DNA from: Sipunculus nudus
Taxonomy: Eukaryota > Annelida > Sipuncula > Golfingiida > Sipunculidae
Direction: 5' to 3'
Length of the DNA stretch: 64,000 bases
Assembly: GCA_026874595.1 (NCBI GenBank)
Contig: CM049316.1
Location: 5,782,339 to 5,846,338, forward strand
The notes under the pieces are model-generated. The model was given only the letters and a program-made list of their open reading frames with translations. It did not search any database and was not told where the DNA came from. The position numbers and the translations under genes are program-made. Positions 47,632 to 61,400 of the stretch are shown here, in pieces. The first letter of the stretch is position 1, and each line of letters starts with the position of its first letter.

Positions 47632-50600
47632 GTCAGTTGTTAGTTTTCTATTTAATGTTTTACCATCCTTTTTTACAGAGCAATAATCCGCATAAAAATT
47701 TCGAACATTAATCGTTTATAAAAATGATACATCCTCGTACCAATTGTTAAGACAGCAACTTTTGTTGGGTTTATTTAGGGATGTTTACTTTGTTAGTTAA
47801 ATTAAGGTGATATAGTAACGGTAAGATGATAAAGTAATTATGTAAGCCTTCTTCCTTCATATGTACTATTAATATGCAGTATTGGAGTACAGAGATCGAG
47901 AAAAAAACCATGGACTATGCCAACAAATGTCCCAGTGGCCACGGAGGATACATTGGTACTGGTGGACAAAACATGTGCTCGTTCTCGTGGCCACCAACGG
48001 AGGATAAGCTCAGGTAAAACAAATCGAGTGATAAAACATAGCCATATCCACCAGCACGCGCTCAAAGGTAACAGACACATCTTATATAACAATTGAGAAA
48101 TTATATCGTGATGATTAAAAAAACAATAACAATGAAATACAGTAGAGAATCATTTAGCCAAATAGCTCAGGGGACCTGGCTTTTGTTCGGATAAACTATC
48201 ATTCGGATGAAAGACCTGAAGTGTAGTGTTTTTCGCGCTATTACCTGCAGCCCGGTGCATTAATTACGAGAATCTACCTATGTAAGGGTTTTATTCATTG
48301 ATTTCAGCTCAGCCCTTAACACTATCCTTCCCGATAAATTAATCGGAAAAGTATCAAAACTGGCTCTTAATATTAACATGTGAAACTGGATCTTAGACTT
48401 TTTAACAAATCGGCCTCAAATGGTCTAAAACACTGGGGCACCCCAAGGTTGTGTGCTTTCACCAAAATTGTACTCTCTATTCACCTATGACTGTGTCTCT
48501 ACTTCTGATGATTGCATCGTTGTAAAATTTGCAGATGACACAACAGTTTCTGGGCTGATCCAGGGAAATAACGAAAGTGTTTACCGCAATGAAATTAAAA
48601 CTTCAACTTCGTGGTGCTCTGGAGATAATCTGGAGTTAAATGAAAGGAAAACTAAGGAGATGATAATTGATTTTAGACGGAAGAAAACTGAAATATTACC
48701 CTTAGTAATTGAAGGCTCCGAAGTTGAAATCGTTGACTGTTTTAAATTTTTAGGAATTTTTATTTCTTCTGATTTGAAGTGGCCCGAAAACGTTAATTAC
48801 TGCGTAAAGAAGGCACAACAACGTTTATTCTTTCTAAGGAACCTAAAAGATTTCGGGCTCAGTCAACCGATTTTATTAAAGTTGTATCGGGCGGTAATTC
48901 AGGGAGTTCTGACGTTGTCAGTCACTGTATGGGGAGGCAGTATCACGGTTGAGGAACGGAACCGTCTTTCGAGGGTAGTTAGAACAGCTGAGAGGATCAT
49001 TGGGGTTCCTTTACCCACAGTTGACTCCTCATTTCAAACACGATTGTTGAAGAAAGCAAACGACATTATAGAAGACTATAGTCATCCGGCGCACTATTTG
49101 TTTAAAAAATTGAAATCGGGGGTTCGCTATAGGTCGCTATCAGGCATTCCAAAAGAACTCAAACTAGCACTTACGCGTCAGCCGTTCGGGAATTAAATAT
49201 ATCACTTGCAGCACAACAATCTAGTCAAACATTCTTAGTCATACTTTTTACACTTTTTTTTTTATAAATATACACAATTTTATTTTTTTATTATTTCTTG
49301 ATTAATGTGTTTGTTTAAGCAAGCCACTGAAGCAAAATACTATTGTATGTGACGATTTTATTACATATATGTAGCAAAATACTATATCTTATCTTAATAT
49401 GTATTATTTATCCCTGCTAACTCCTGTACATTTGCTTGGAATTAGACGATCTTTCATCCAAACAGTTAAGATTAAAAACAAGTTTTCAAATTTCGGATAA
49501 ACAACAAAATATTCGGCTAATTGTTTTCAATTTTAGAATAACGATGTTCGGATTAATAACAATCTACTCTACTTACTTCAAGACTATGGAATCTTAAAGT
49601 TATTTACTTTGCATGAACCATATATGTTTTCTAGGATATTTAATCGACTGTTTCATTCGTCTTATGTTTACAGAACGTATATGGAATACATTTCATAATT
49701 TTTTTTTGAGCTATATTAAATTGTAAAATTGCTCTGATTTCAAATCAGTTTAATACACATCTCATGGTTACAGTTCACAGGAGGTGTGTTACATCATGTA
49801 CACAACTGAGCTATATTCAATTGTAATTTCTTGATCCCATTTTGTGTGTACTGTATCAATTCTCGGTACTGCTTCAAAGAAGGTATATCAAATATTTTAT
49901 AGATGATGTTCGTAATAGTCTGTGAATCTACTGTTTTATAGACGGGATAACTGTTGCTCTATAGAGGGGGTACCTGCTTGTAATAGACGGGCAGCAATTT
50001 TAAAGACTTGGTAACTATTATTTTATAGACGTGTTACCTTTTACGATATAATATTATGATGTATCTACTGTTCTAGAGGGTGTATCTACGCTTTTTGGAA
50101 GGAATGTATATCCCCCGGGTATGATTATTGGCAGGCGAAACCAGTGACCGGGAAATGGGCTGACACTGGACACTACACCATCGTGAGACACACATTAATT
50201 GCCAGTTCTCTCAGTATCTTACCATGTTTTATTAAGTTATAAAGCCATTCATTACAAATTGTGATAAATTCCTATAACTTTACAATATTATTACGTTTAG
50301 AAAATCTCGTCTATAATGAAATGTTGGAAAAAAATAGAAGGATGTATGTTAACATTTCTTAAGTCTAACTAGTGCAGGCATCTGTCAAAAATTAAAAATG
50401 CGGTTAAGTGTACATGATTTAGTACATACATGTTTAATGTAAAAAAAGAGTTCCTTGGGGCATGGCAATGGCAGCATGACTTTTATATTAGACACTGGCA
50501 CTTTCAATTAAAAAAAGGCGCAAAAGTGTGCTTACATTTAAAAGCGGTTGACACCCTGAATTAAATTATGTTACACACCTAGCTATGAAAAAAATTAATA

Positions 50601-52432
50601 TATCCTAGACTTTTATTTTTTTTCTATATATGTTTGAATGTCCCGATATCCTTATTTCTCCTTATCTGTTTCTAGTCGAGGGTATGACCAAGCGCTGACA
50701 TTCTCGATCTCCACTCCATATGTGAAGGAGAAATTCAGTCCAAACTTCGACTAGCAATATATCATGTACACCTTAGTCATAAACAAACACAACTTCAAAT
50801 TGCTTGGTAAAGTTGACATGAGTGCAAATCTTTCAACATATAGACATATTATATAGTGATGTTTTTTTCTGTTTGACCTGTTGTCACATGATTTTTACAT
50901 GTCACATGACCGCCTTTATTTATAATTCAGCAAGACAATGATATCCTCCTCAAAGCCGCCTGTGGTTTTGTCAACTGCCAAGACAGAGATTCCGTATTTG
51001 TTTGCAACTACGATACAATGTAAGGGCATGAATCATTCACCGATTTCTTTTGTTAATTCATGTTCACTGACCTCCAATATCTTCACACACTTTATTTATT
51101 TAATTATATAACACAACGTCAGTGTTATAATATAATTGCAGGTTTAATCACATAAAACAAAACAATGAAGTACTCCAATATATGATGTTTAAATATTAAG
51201 ATAATCGTATGCTACTTCTTTTACAAATTGGCTCCCAATCTATGATGGTAAAAAAATCAACCTGAAAGATCCACAAGTATGACATGTTTAAATTTATCAA
51301 TATTAGATTTTACATGTTACATAAGCAATGAAGAGCCTATTTTATACGTGTCTTCTCTTTTAAGGCCTGGGTCTTCCCGTCTGGGAGACTTCGTAGAGAA
51401 GAAGTACCTGTTTCCTAACGGGACATCACGTCTGTATGAAATAGGTTCTCCCTGCACCGGCTGTCGCTCTGGAACAGGGTGGTGCTACAAGGGGCTGTGT
51501 GGTAAGTGATTAAAGAAGTCCCCCAGGTAAGCCATCTGATGGCACGACCTGTGGTCCTCTATCTGCTCTGACAGTTGTGATTGTACCCCGATACCCTATT
51601 CCTGGTGAACCTATTTGTTACTTACTTACACTCCCAAATAATGCTAGTGGAACGTTTTTTGTCTGCATAGTGTTTCGACTAGCCTTAAAGCGTCTTTTCA
51701 GTATGCATTTGTTGAGCTTACTAATATCAAGTCAGCACTTTCCAAACGACTTGCATTCCCCACGTTCTAAGGCTTTCCACAGTGTAATTCTCCAACATGA
51801 AAAGCACTAATAAAAAAATCCTGAACTGCGAAGTCTATGTATGATGTAACAGTTACCGCCAGGGACAGCACATGTATGAGATTAAGGCATTTTCCATGCA
51901 TTACTAACTGAACGTATTGGATTCGCAATTTGGAAGAAACCTCTTCACCCAAGAAATAGAATGTACACGGGGAAACTTAATACACTTGGTTGACGGGAAT
52001 GGTGAAACGATTGCTAATTATGTCTAAATTCTTCTCTAGACATCAGCGTCAAGACATCAGTAATTAAGCTGTAAATATACAAATTGCAATGAATACATCA
52101 CTATGGGAATAGAAAGATAATGCAAGGTTCCACGATATACTAAAATGTACCAGACCAAAATAGATCTGCATGGCCCACAAGACGGCAATATTAATGAGAT
52201 GGCGCTGTGGTTTTGTATAGTTCTATATAATATAGAGAAATATCTCCTTATCTGATCATTTGAATAATAACAAAAATATAATGTAATGATTGTTAATTAT
52301 CAAATGAACCGCCTGAATCTGTAATACTTTAAGGAGATATCATGAGGTATATTTTTAATCATATTTCTTCATTTGACATACATTGCAGTTGATTCTTGCC
52401 CAGATGGAAGTAGCAAGACAGACTGTGGTAAG

Positions 52433-52478
<46 letters not shown>

Positions 52479-55400
52479 GTTCTTTCTAGGCGGTTTGCCA
52501 TGCACTGATGGCAAAGTGCTCGATTGTATAACCAGAGCGTATAAATATACATATGAATGAATGAAAACAGAATGGACTGGCTCAAAATGGTTAACATATT
52601 ACACGCAACCACATCATGTCATAACTATAATGATATATCCCGTTGCTGGTAATTTATATAAATTTGTGTGTGTACGGATACATTCACTAAATTTATTTGC
52701 TTCAAATGATCTGGTACATCCTGTTTCATTTCCTGTGACCTACTGACGACATTCATGCGTCTATGATTAATAACACGACAATCTTGCAAGGTATAACATG
52801 CTGAAAATGCTTTCCAGTCTGTGGACTACTAAACCACTGTGTCCATGGAACGGTTGACCCAGAAACATGCACATGTCAGTGTGATAATGACCATACTGGC
52901 CATCTATGTGACCGTAAGTAGGACTTTTAAAACATATTTGATCGATATGTTGCTATAGTCTTGATAGAACTTTGACTACGAGAGATACAGGCATTGATTA
53001 CTAACTGGTATGCGATATGGCTAGCATAATAATATAAACACGAGTTCAGAAAGTATGTTTTAAGTTTGGTCGTATAAAGGTTATCTGTTTTTATTCAGCG
53101 ACAAAACAAACTTAACCTGATGTTGGAACAAATATTTATTTAGTAGTCCATGAATAATAAAACAAGCATAAAACAGACAAAAAAAACCAACCTGTAGCTA
53201 TATTACAACACACAGGTATATAAATCTGATATATCAATTTCACATTTGCGTTATCTTTCTTATATACATGTATTATTATAATTAAAAGCAAACAATTTTA
53301 AAATGGTCGACAGTTAACAGTTGGTAATATCAGTTGCTGCTCAATATATCTCCTGCTAGGGCCATGTCAAAACTTCGGATCCGGTTGTGATGCGAATGCA
53401 TGTAATGACGCCGTCAAAGCCAGAACTGAATGCGCCGCATATTGCAAGAAATGCCGTAAGTGCAGATGTTTCAACAGCTATTCCTTTATTATGAAAAACT
53501 TTTCAGTGCATAGCTTGTTTTGCTATACTCATTTGACTTCTGATGTGTAACACATCAAGGCCAATGCCGGCCATGGTATTCTTAAAGGGGCCCAATCACC
53601 TGTAAAGCATGTTGAGTTTACACGAAAAAATAGCTTCTACCCTTTAAAATAAATCTGTACCTGCCCAATTATTGCCCTGAAACCGTTTGCTTTCTTGTGT
53701 AAACAAATGTTAAAACAGTGGATCGGGCGCGATGACAGGTGTCAGCATAAACACAGCGCGTGGAGCAGTGTGCATCGCTGAGCCAAAACACGTGTCAATC
53801 AGGAGATGCCCGGTCTGACTTGGCCTAAAAAATTGTAATACATGTTTCTGCTGGCTGAAACACCGTTGTTGCCCCTCTTATTCGGACCTCCGGTCACGCG
53901 GCCTTGTTATGGTAAACAGACTATGTTTACCACCACAAGCAGTCATAAAATGGTGTTAAACAGTCGTATGCGAGGAAATGAGACCGTGTGTTGGGATGGT
54001 TTTCCTGGGAACATTTGTATAAAGCTAAAACTGAACTGATATTGTGAAAGAATAGCCATAAGTAAGCACCTTTAAGTTGCTGTCCCGCCTTATTCTCTCT
54101 CTCTCTCTCGACATGTCTCTATATGGAGGCATTTTCATCTGAATGGTGCTTTCTAAATTATTATTTTATCTGTTTCAGGTCCTAGTTAACGCATCTTGAT
54201 TCTGAGGAAGCTTCCTCAGGTTTCCGTCCTACCTTTTCTTAAATGTTGAACAAATTAAAGTTCTATGTTTATCACCTATTTTTCTTAGAATGTTCAGACC
54301 ATGGGAAATGCGTGAACGGTGCATTTGATCCGTCTTCAGAAGTCTGTGGGTGTGTGTGCAGTGGTGGATGGACAGGTAAACTCTGTGACGGTGAGTTAAA
54401 GATTTTTTTTGAGATTTTGATTATGTCAAACGCACTACTGTACATTGTTAACACACTATAAGGTGAACGTAAGTCAAAGGAATAGGACTCAATTGAAACA
54501 AAATTTAATTTTTTTGTAAATGCCCTTCTTATGTTGCTCTGGTGTTACATATCATTTAGATAAAAGATACCTTAAAAAGTTTATTAACACTGCAGAGATT
54601 TTTTTACGCAATTACTAGAAAAAAAAACATATAATATATATTAGCTCGTCATACTCAGAGTTAAAATTTTGATATAATTTGTCTGAAAGTGTAATGATCT
54701 TATGCATCTTACTATTTGTATGTCATGCTTTCTAGTTTGTACCAAAGAGGAGTGTCTAAATGGTGGCACTTGGAATGACAAAACCTGCAGCTGCGACTGC
54801 CAAGATCCATACCGAGGCAAAACTTGTAAATGTAAGTATGACGTCACTTCTTCGTGACGTCAGTTTTAATACATGGGGTGAGGTACAAGTCTGAAACATT
54901 ATTTCCCTTGAAGTAAGACATTTATGAAATCTTATATTTTACCCTATCGTAACGCATATTTTAAATGCATAATTACGTATAATATACACAGGAAGGAATT
55001 CATTTATATGGTTTTTTGAATAAATACACTATTTATTTCTTTAAACTCTTTAAAATGTAGCATATGTGAGAATAAAACCAAGTATAAAAACGAAAGCAAA
55101 TTTGTTTTTCTATTTATTTAAGAGCAACTTAATGGCTCTACGGCGTCTATTGTAAAATTTATAGTTTACTCTTTTCTTATTAGATTGCGACTTTTATTTC
55201 TACGTGATTATTGGGCTTATCAGCGATGTAATTTCATGAAGATTTTTTTTATTATGTAAATAATTCTGGCTATTTATTAATTATTGCAAAGTGGACTGCA
55301 GTGTGGGCGATCCAAACGTATGGCCATGTACCAACTTAGAAGAATCGGGCGCCTACGTGTGTTCAAATGGCTGGTACCGGGATCAATGTCACGCCAGGTG

Positions 55401-58400
55401 TTACCCTGAATGCTCAGGTCAGTAGCAGGCGAGGGTCAAAGGTCATGTTGACAGCATGTACAGCATCAAAACACTTGTATTTCTGTTTCTGTGGGAACCT
55501 GCGTAACTTTTTTAGTCGGCTTTTTTTATAATTATATATTCATCTCGGTCTAAATATTATTATTTTTCCTTTATGAAGGGATAATGCTTTCACTTTTAGG
55601 GTTCATTTTAAACTTTGAATAGGTTTTAAGGCTCTCACATAGATTATTCAAACCTTCTTTTTGGGGATAATCCTTCGTAGATATTAGCATCACCTCACTG
55701 TATGGAATTCATGGAATTTTAGGCATCTTATACAGCTATTTATCGAATTTTGTTTTTCATCTTATTGTTATATTATCAAAATATACTTTTCAGTTTTATT
55801 TATTCATAATATTTTTTCAAAAATGCTTTACAAGGTTACGACAGAAATTGTTTTATGGGTACAAGTATCATCTTGTGAAGGGCTCTTTTTTCTTAAGTGA
55901 CAGAGTCTTGATTACACGATTAAAGTATGGAAGTCAAGTAGACAAAAGCTTTGTGAGCTTAATGCTAAAACTTCGTATGATTATATGAAAAGCACAGCAT
56001 GTTTGATTTTTAACTACTCTTACTTACCACATATAATATTTTGATATACTATTTCAGCACTATACTTAAAGAAGTGCAGCACCCTGAAGACAATTCCTGT
56101 TTGTAGTCATGGGACATTCAACCCTGATACCTGTAAATGTGAATGTAACAAAGGCTGGAAAGGGGACCTGTGTGATAAAGGTGAGTCTTATTAACGAGCT
56201 ATGTGAAAAGGTGAGTCTAATTAACAACCAATGTGATAAATGTGACTCTAATAAACGGCCTGTATGATAAAGGTGAGTCTAATTAACAACCTATGTGATA
56301 ACTGTGACTCTAATTAACCGCCTATATTATCAAGGTGAGTCTTATTAACGACCTATGTGATGAAGCTGAGTCTAATTAACGGCCTAAGTGATAAAGGTGA
56401 GTCTAATTAACGACCTATGTGATAACTGTGACTCTAATTAACCGCCTATATTATTAAGGTGAGTCTTATTAACGACCTATGTGATGAAGCTGAGTCTAAT
56501 TAACGGCCTAAGTGATAAAGGTGAGTCTAATTAACGACCTATGTGATAACTGTGACTCTAATTAACCGCCTATATTATTAAGGTGAGTCTTATTAACGAC
56601 CTATGTGATGAAGCTGAGTCTAATTAACGGCCTATGTGATAAAGGTGAGTCTAATTAACGACCTATGTGATAACTGTGACTCTAATTAACCGCCTATATT
56701 ATTAAGGTGAGTCTTATTAACGACCTATGTGATGAAGCTGAGTCTAATTAACGGCCTATGTGATAAAGGTGAGTCTAATTAACGAACTATGTGATAACTG
56801 TGACTCTAATTAACTGCCTATATTATTAAGGTGAGTCTTATTAACGACCTATGTGATGAAGCTGAGTCTAATTAACGGCCTATGTGATAAAAGTGAGTCT
56901 AATTAACGACCTATGTGATAACTGTGACTCTAATTAACTGCCTATATTATTAAGGTGAGTCTTATTAACGACCTATGTGATGAAGCTGAGTCTAATTAAC
57001 GGCCTATGTGATAAAGGTGAGTCTAATTAACGACCTATGTGATAACTGTGACTCTAATTAACCGCCTATATTATAAAGGTGAGTCTTATTAACGACCTAT
57101 GTGATTAAGGTGAGTCTCATTAACGGCCTATGTGATAAAGGTGAGTCTAATTAACGACCTATGTGATAACTGTGACTCTAATTAACCGCCTATATTATAA
57201 AGGTGAGTCTTATTAACGACCTATGTGATAACTGTGACTCTAATTAACCGCCTATATTATAAAGGTGAGTCTTATTAACGACCTATGTGATAACTGTGAC
57301 TCTAATTAACCGCCTATATTATAAAGGTGAGTCTTATTAACGACCTATTTGATGAAGCTGAGTCTAATTAACGGCCTATGTGATAAAGGTGAGTCTAATT
57401 AACGACCTATGTGATAACTGTGACTCTAATTAACCGCCTATATTATTAAGGTGAGTCTTATTAACGACCTATTTGATGAAGCTGAGTCTAATTAACGGCC
57501 TATGTGATAAAGGTGAGTCTAATTAACGGCCTATGTGATAAAGGTGAGTCTAATTAACGGCCTATGTGATAAAGGTGAGTCTAATTAACCGCCCATGTTA
57601 TAAAGGTGAGTCTAATTAACGGCCTATGTTATAAAGGTGAGTTTAATTAACGACCTATGTTATAAAGGTGAGTCTAATTAACGGCCTATGTTATAAAGGT
57701 GAGTCTAATTAACGGCCTATGTGATAAAGGTGAGTCTTATTAACGAGCTATGTCAAAAGGTGAGTATTATTAACAACCAATGTGATAAATGTGACTCTAA
57801 TAAACGGCCTGTATGATAAAGGTGAGTCTAATTAACGGCCTATGTGATAAAGGTGAGTCTAATTAACGGCCTATGTGATAAAGGTGAGTCTAATTAACGG
57901 CCTATGTGATAAAGGTGAGTCTAATTAACCGCCTATGTTATAAAGGTGAGTCTAATTAACGGCCTATGTTATAAAGGTGAGTCTAATTAAAGACCGATGT
58001 TATAAAGGTGAGTCTAATTAACGGCCTATGTTATAAAGGTGAGTCTAATTAACGGCCCATGTGATAAAGGTGAGTCTTATTAACGAGCTATGTCAAAAGG
58101 TGAGTATTATTAACAACCAATGTGATAAATGTGACTCTAATTAACGGCCTATGTGATAAAGGTGAGTCTAATTCACAACCTATGTGATAACTGTGACTCT
58201 AATTAACCGCCTATATTATCAAGGTGAGTCTTATTAACGACCTATGTGATGAAGCTGAGTCTAATTAACGGCCTATGTTATAAAGGTGAGTCTAATGAAC
58301 GACCTATGTGATAACTGTGACTCTAACTAACCGCCTATATTATTAAGGTGAGTCTTATGAACGACCTATGTGATGAAGCTGAGTCTAATTAACGGCCTAT

Positions 58401-61400
58401 GTGATAAAGGTGAGTCTAATTAACGACCTATGTGATAACTGTGACTCTAATTAACCGCCTATATAATTAAGGTGAGTCTTATTAACGACCTATTTGATGA
58501 AGCTGAGTCTAATTAACGGCCTATGTGATAAAGGTGAGTCTAATTAACGACCTATGTCAAAAGGTGAGTCTAATTAACAACCAATGTGATAAATCTGACT
58601 CTAATAAACGGCCTGTATGATAATGGTGAGTCTAATTAACAACCTATGTGATAACTGTGACTCTAATTAACCGCCTATATTATTAAGGTGAGTCCGATTA
58701 ACGACCTATGTGATGAAGCTGAGTCTAATCAACGGCCTATGTGATACAGGTGAGTCTAATTAACGACCTATGTGAAAAGGTGAGTCTAATTAACGACCTA
58801 TGCGAAAAGGTGAGTCTAATTAACGACCTATGTGATAACTGTGACTCTAATTAACCGCCTATATTATTTAGGTGAGTCTAATTAACGGCCCAAATGATAA
58901 AGGTGAGTCTAATAAACGGCCTATATGATACAGGTGAGTCTAATTAACAACCTATGTGATAAATGTAACTCTAATAAACGGCCTGTATGATAAGGTGAGT
59001 TTAATTAACAACGTATGTAATAACTGTGACTCTAATTTACCGCCTATATTATAAAGGTGAGTCTTATTAACGACCTATGTGATTAAGGTGAGTCTCATTA
59101 ACGGCCTATGTGATAAAGGTGAGTCTAATTAACGACCTATGTGATAACTGTGACTCTAATTAACCGCCTATATTATAAAGGTGAGTCTTATTAACGACCT
59201 ATGTGATAACTGTGACTCTAATTAACCGCCTATATTATTAAGGTGAGTCTTATTAACGACCTATTTGATGAAGCTGAGTCTAATTAACGGCCTATGTGAT
59301 AAAGGTGAGTCTAATTAACGACCTATTATAAAGGTGAGTCTAATTAACAACCAATGTGACTCTAATAAACGGCCTGTATGATAATGGTGAGTCTAATTAA
59401 CAACCTATGTGATAACTGTGACTCTAATTAACCGCCTATATTATTAAGGTGAGTCCGATTAACGACCTATGTGATGAAGCTGAGTCTAATCAACGGCCTA
59501 TGTGATAAAGGTGAGTCTAATTAACGACCTATGTGAAAAGGTGAGTCTAATTAACGACCTATGTGATAACTGTGACTCTAATTAACCGCCTTTATTATTA
59601 ATGTGAGTCTAATTAACGGCCTAAATGATAAAGGTGAGTCTAATAAACGGCCTATATGATACAGGTGAGTCTAATTAACAACCTATGTGATAAATGTAAC
59701 TCTAATAAACGGCCTGTATGATAAGGTGAGTTTAATTAACAACGTATGTAATAACTGTGACTCTAATTAACCGCCTATATTATAAAGGTGAGTCTTATTA
59801 ACGACCTATGTGATTAAGGTGAGTCTCATTAACGGCCTATGTGATAAAGGTGAGTCTAATTAACGACCTATGTGATAACTGTGACTCTAATTAACCGCCT
59901 ATATTATAAAGGTGAGTCTTATTAACGACCTATGTGATAACTGTGACTCTAATTAACCGCCTATATTATAAAGGTGAGTCTTATTAACGACCTATGTGAT
60001 AACTGTGACTCTAATTAACCGCCTATATTATAAGGGTGAGTCTTATTAACGGCCTATGTGATAACTGTGACTCTAATTAACCGCCTATATTATAAAGGTG
60101 AGTCTTATTAACGACCTATGTGATAAAGGTGAGTCTAATTAACGACCTATGTGATAACTGTGACTCTAATTAACCGCCTATATTATAAAGGTGAGTCTCA
60201 TTAACGACCTATGTGATAAAGGTGAGTCTAATTAACGACCTATGTGATTAAGGTGAGTCTAATTAACGGCCTATGTGATTAAGGTGAGTCTCTTTAACGG
60301 CCTATGTGATAAATTTGACTCTAATAAACGCCCTGTATGATAAAGGTGAGTCTAATTAACAACGTATGTGATAACTGTGACTCTAATTAACCGCCTTGAT
60401 TATAAAGGTGAGTCTTATTAACGACCTATGTGATTAAGGTGAGTCTAATAAACGGCCTATATGATACAGGTGAGTCTAATTAACAACCTATGTGATAAAT
60501 GTAACTCTAAATGTACTCTCATTAACGACCTATGTGATTAAGGTGAGTCTCATTAACGGCCTATGTGATAAAGGTGAGTCTAATTAACGACCTATGTGAT
60601 AACTGTGACTCTAATTAACCGCCTATATTATAAAGGTGAGTCTCATTAACGGCCTATGTGATGAAGGTGAGTCTCATTAACGGCCTATGTGATTAAGGTG
60701 AGTCTCATTAACGGCCTATGTGATACAGGTGAGTCTAATTAACGACCTATGTGATTAAGGTGAGTCTAATTAACAGCCTATGTGATTAAGGTGAGTCTAA
60801 TTAACGGCCTATGTGATGAAGGTGAGTCTCATTAACGGCCTATGTGATTAAGCTGAGTCTAATTAACGGCCTATGTGATAAAGGTGAGTCTAATTATCCA
60901 CCTATGTGATAAAGGTGAGTCTAATTAACAACCTATATGATCATGGTAAGTCTAAATAACGAATATGTGTCATAAGCTTCCCATGTGATGAGTACAACTA
61001 CAGATTATGCAGGAGATTAATGGTTTTGATATCTCACGATGCTCAGTTTGATAGTCTGAACTGTTTACCGAAGATAGGACATGCATACAGGCCCTAGTTT
61101 CTGAATACAGACACGTTTTTGTTTTTTCTCTAGACTATAAGGTAACAGGTTATATCGTTGAAGGTCACTCTAGCTCTGACATGTTTTGATCAAAAGGGAT
61201 AACTATAACGCAGCCCTAGTGAATGAGAATAACTATCATATTTTTTCCACTTCTATTGCTACCAGAATGCTCTCGCTCGCTGTGTTTTTGTTCTAGTTAT
61301 TTCTCAATTGTTATAGGACATTTCAAAGTTGTAATTTTATATGAACAGAAAATGCATAAAAATTCTTGGTATATAATTCTTTAAACAAAGTGACCTGCGA

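Noticed and set aside
50677-50753. Possible extra exon after TTTCTAG, encoding [14 protein letters not shown]
   Set aside because: Splicing it between 50182 and 50931 brings an immediate TGA in the required frame, and exons 3 and 4 already join in phase.
53842-54039. Open frame in intron 8
   Set aside because: It lies entirely within the TTAA-flanked MITE and has no recognisable product.
56171-60968. CRISPR-like regular spacing
   Set aside because: The monomers are contiguous with no unique spacers, and the setting is an animal intron.
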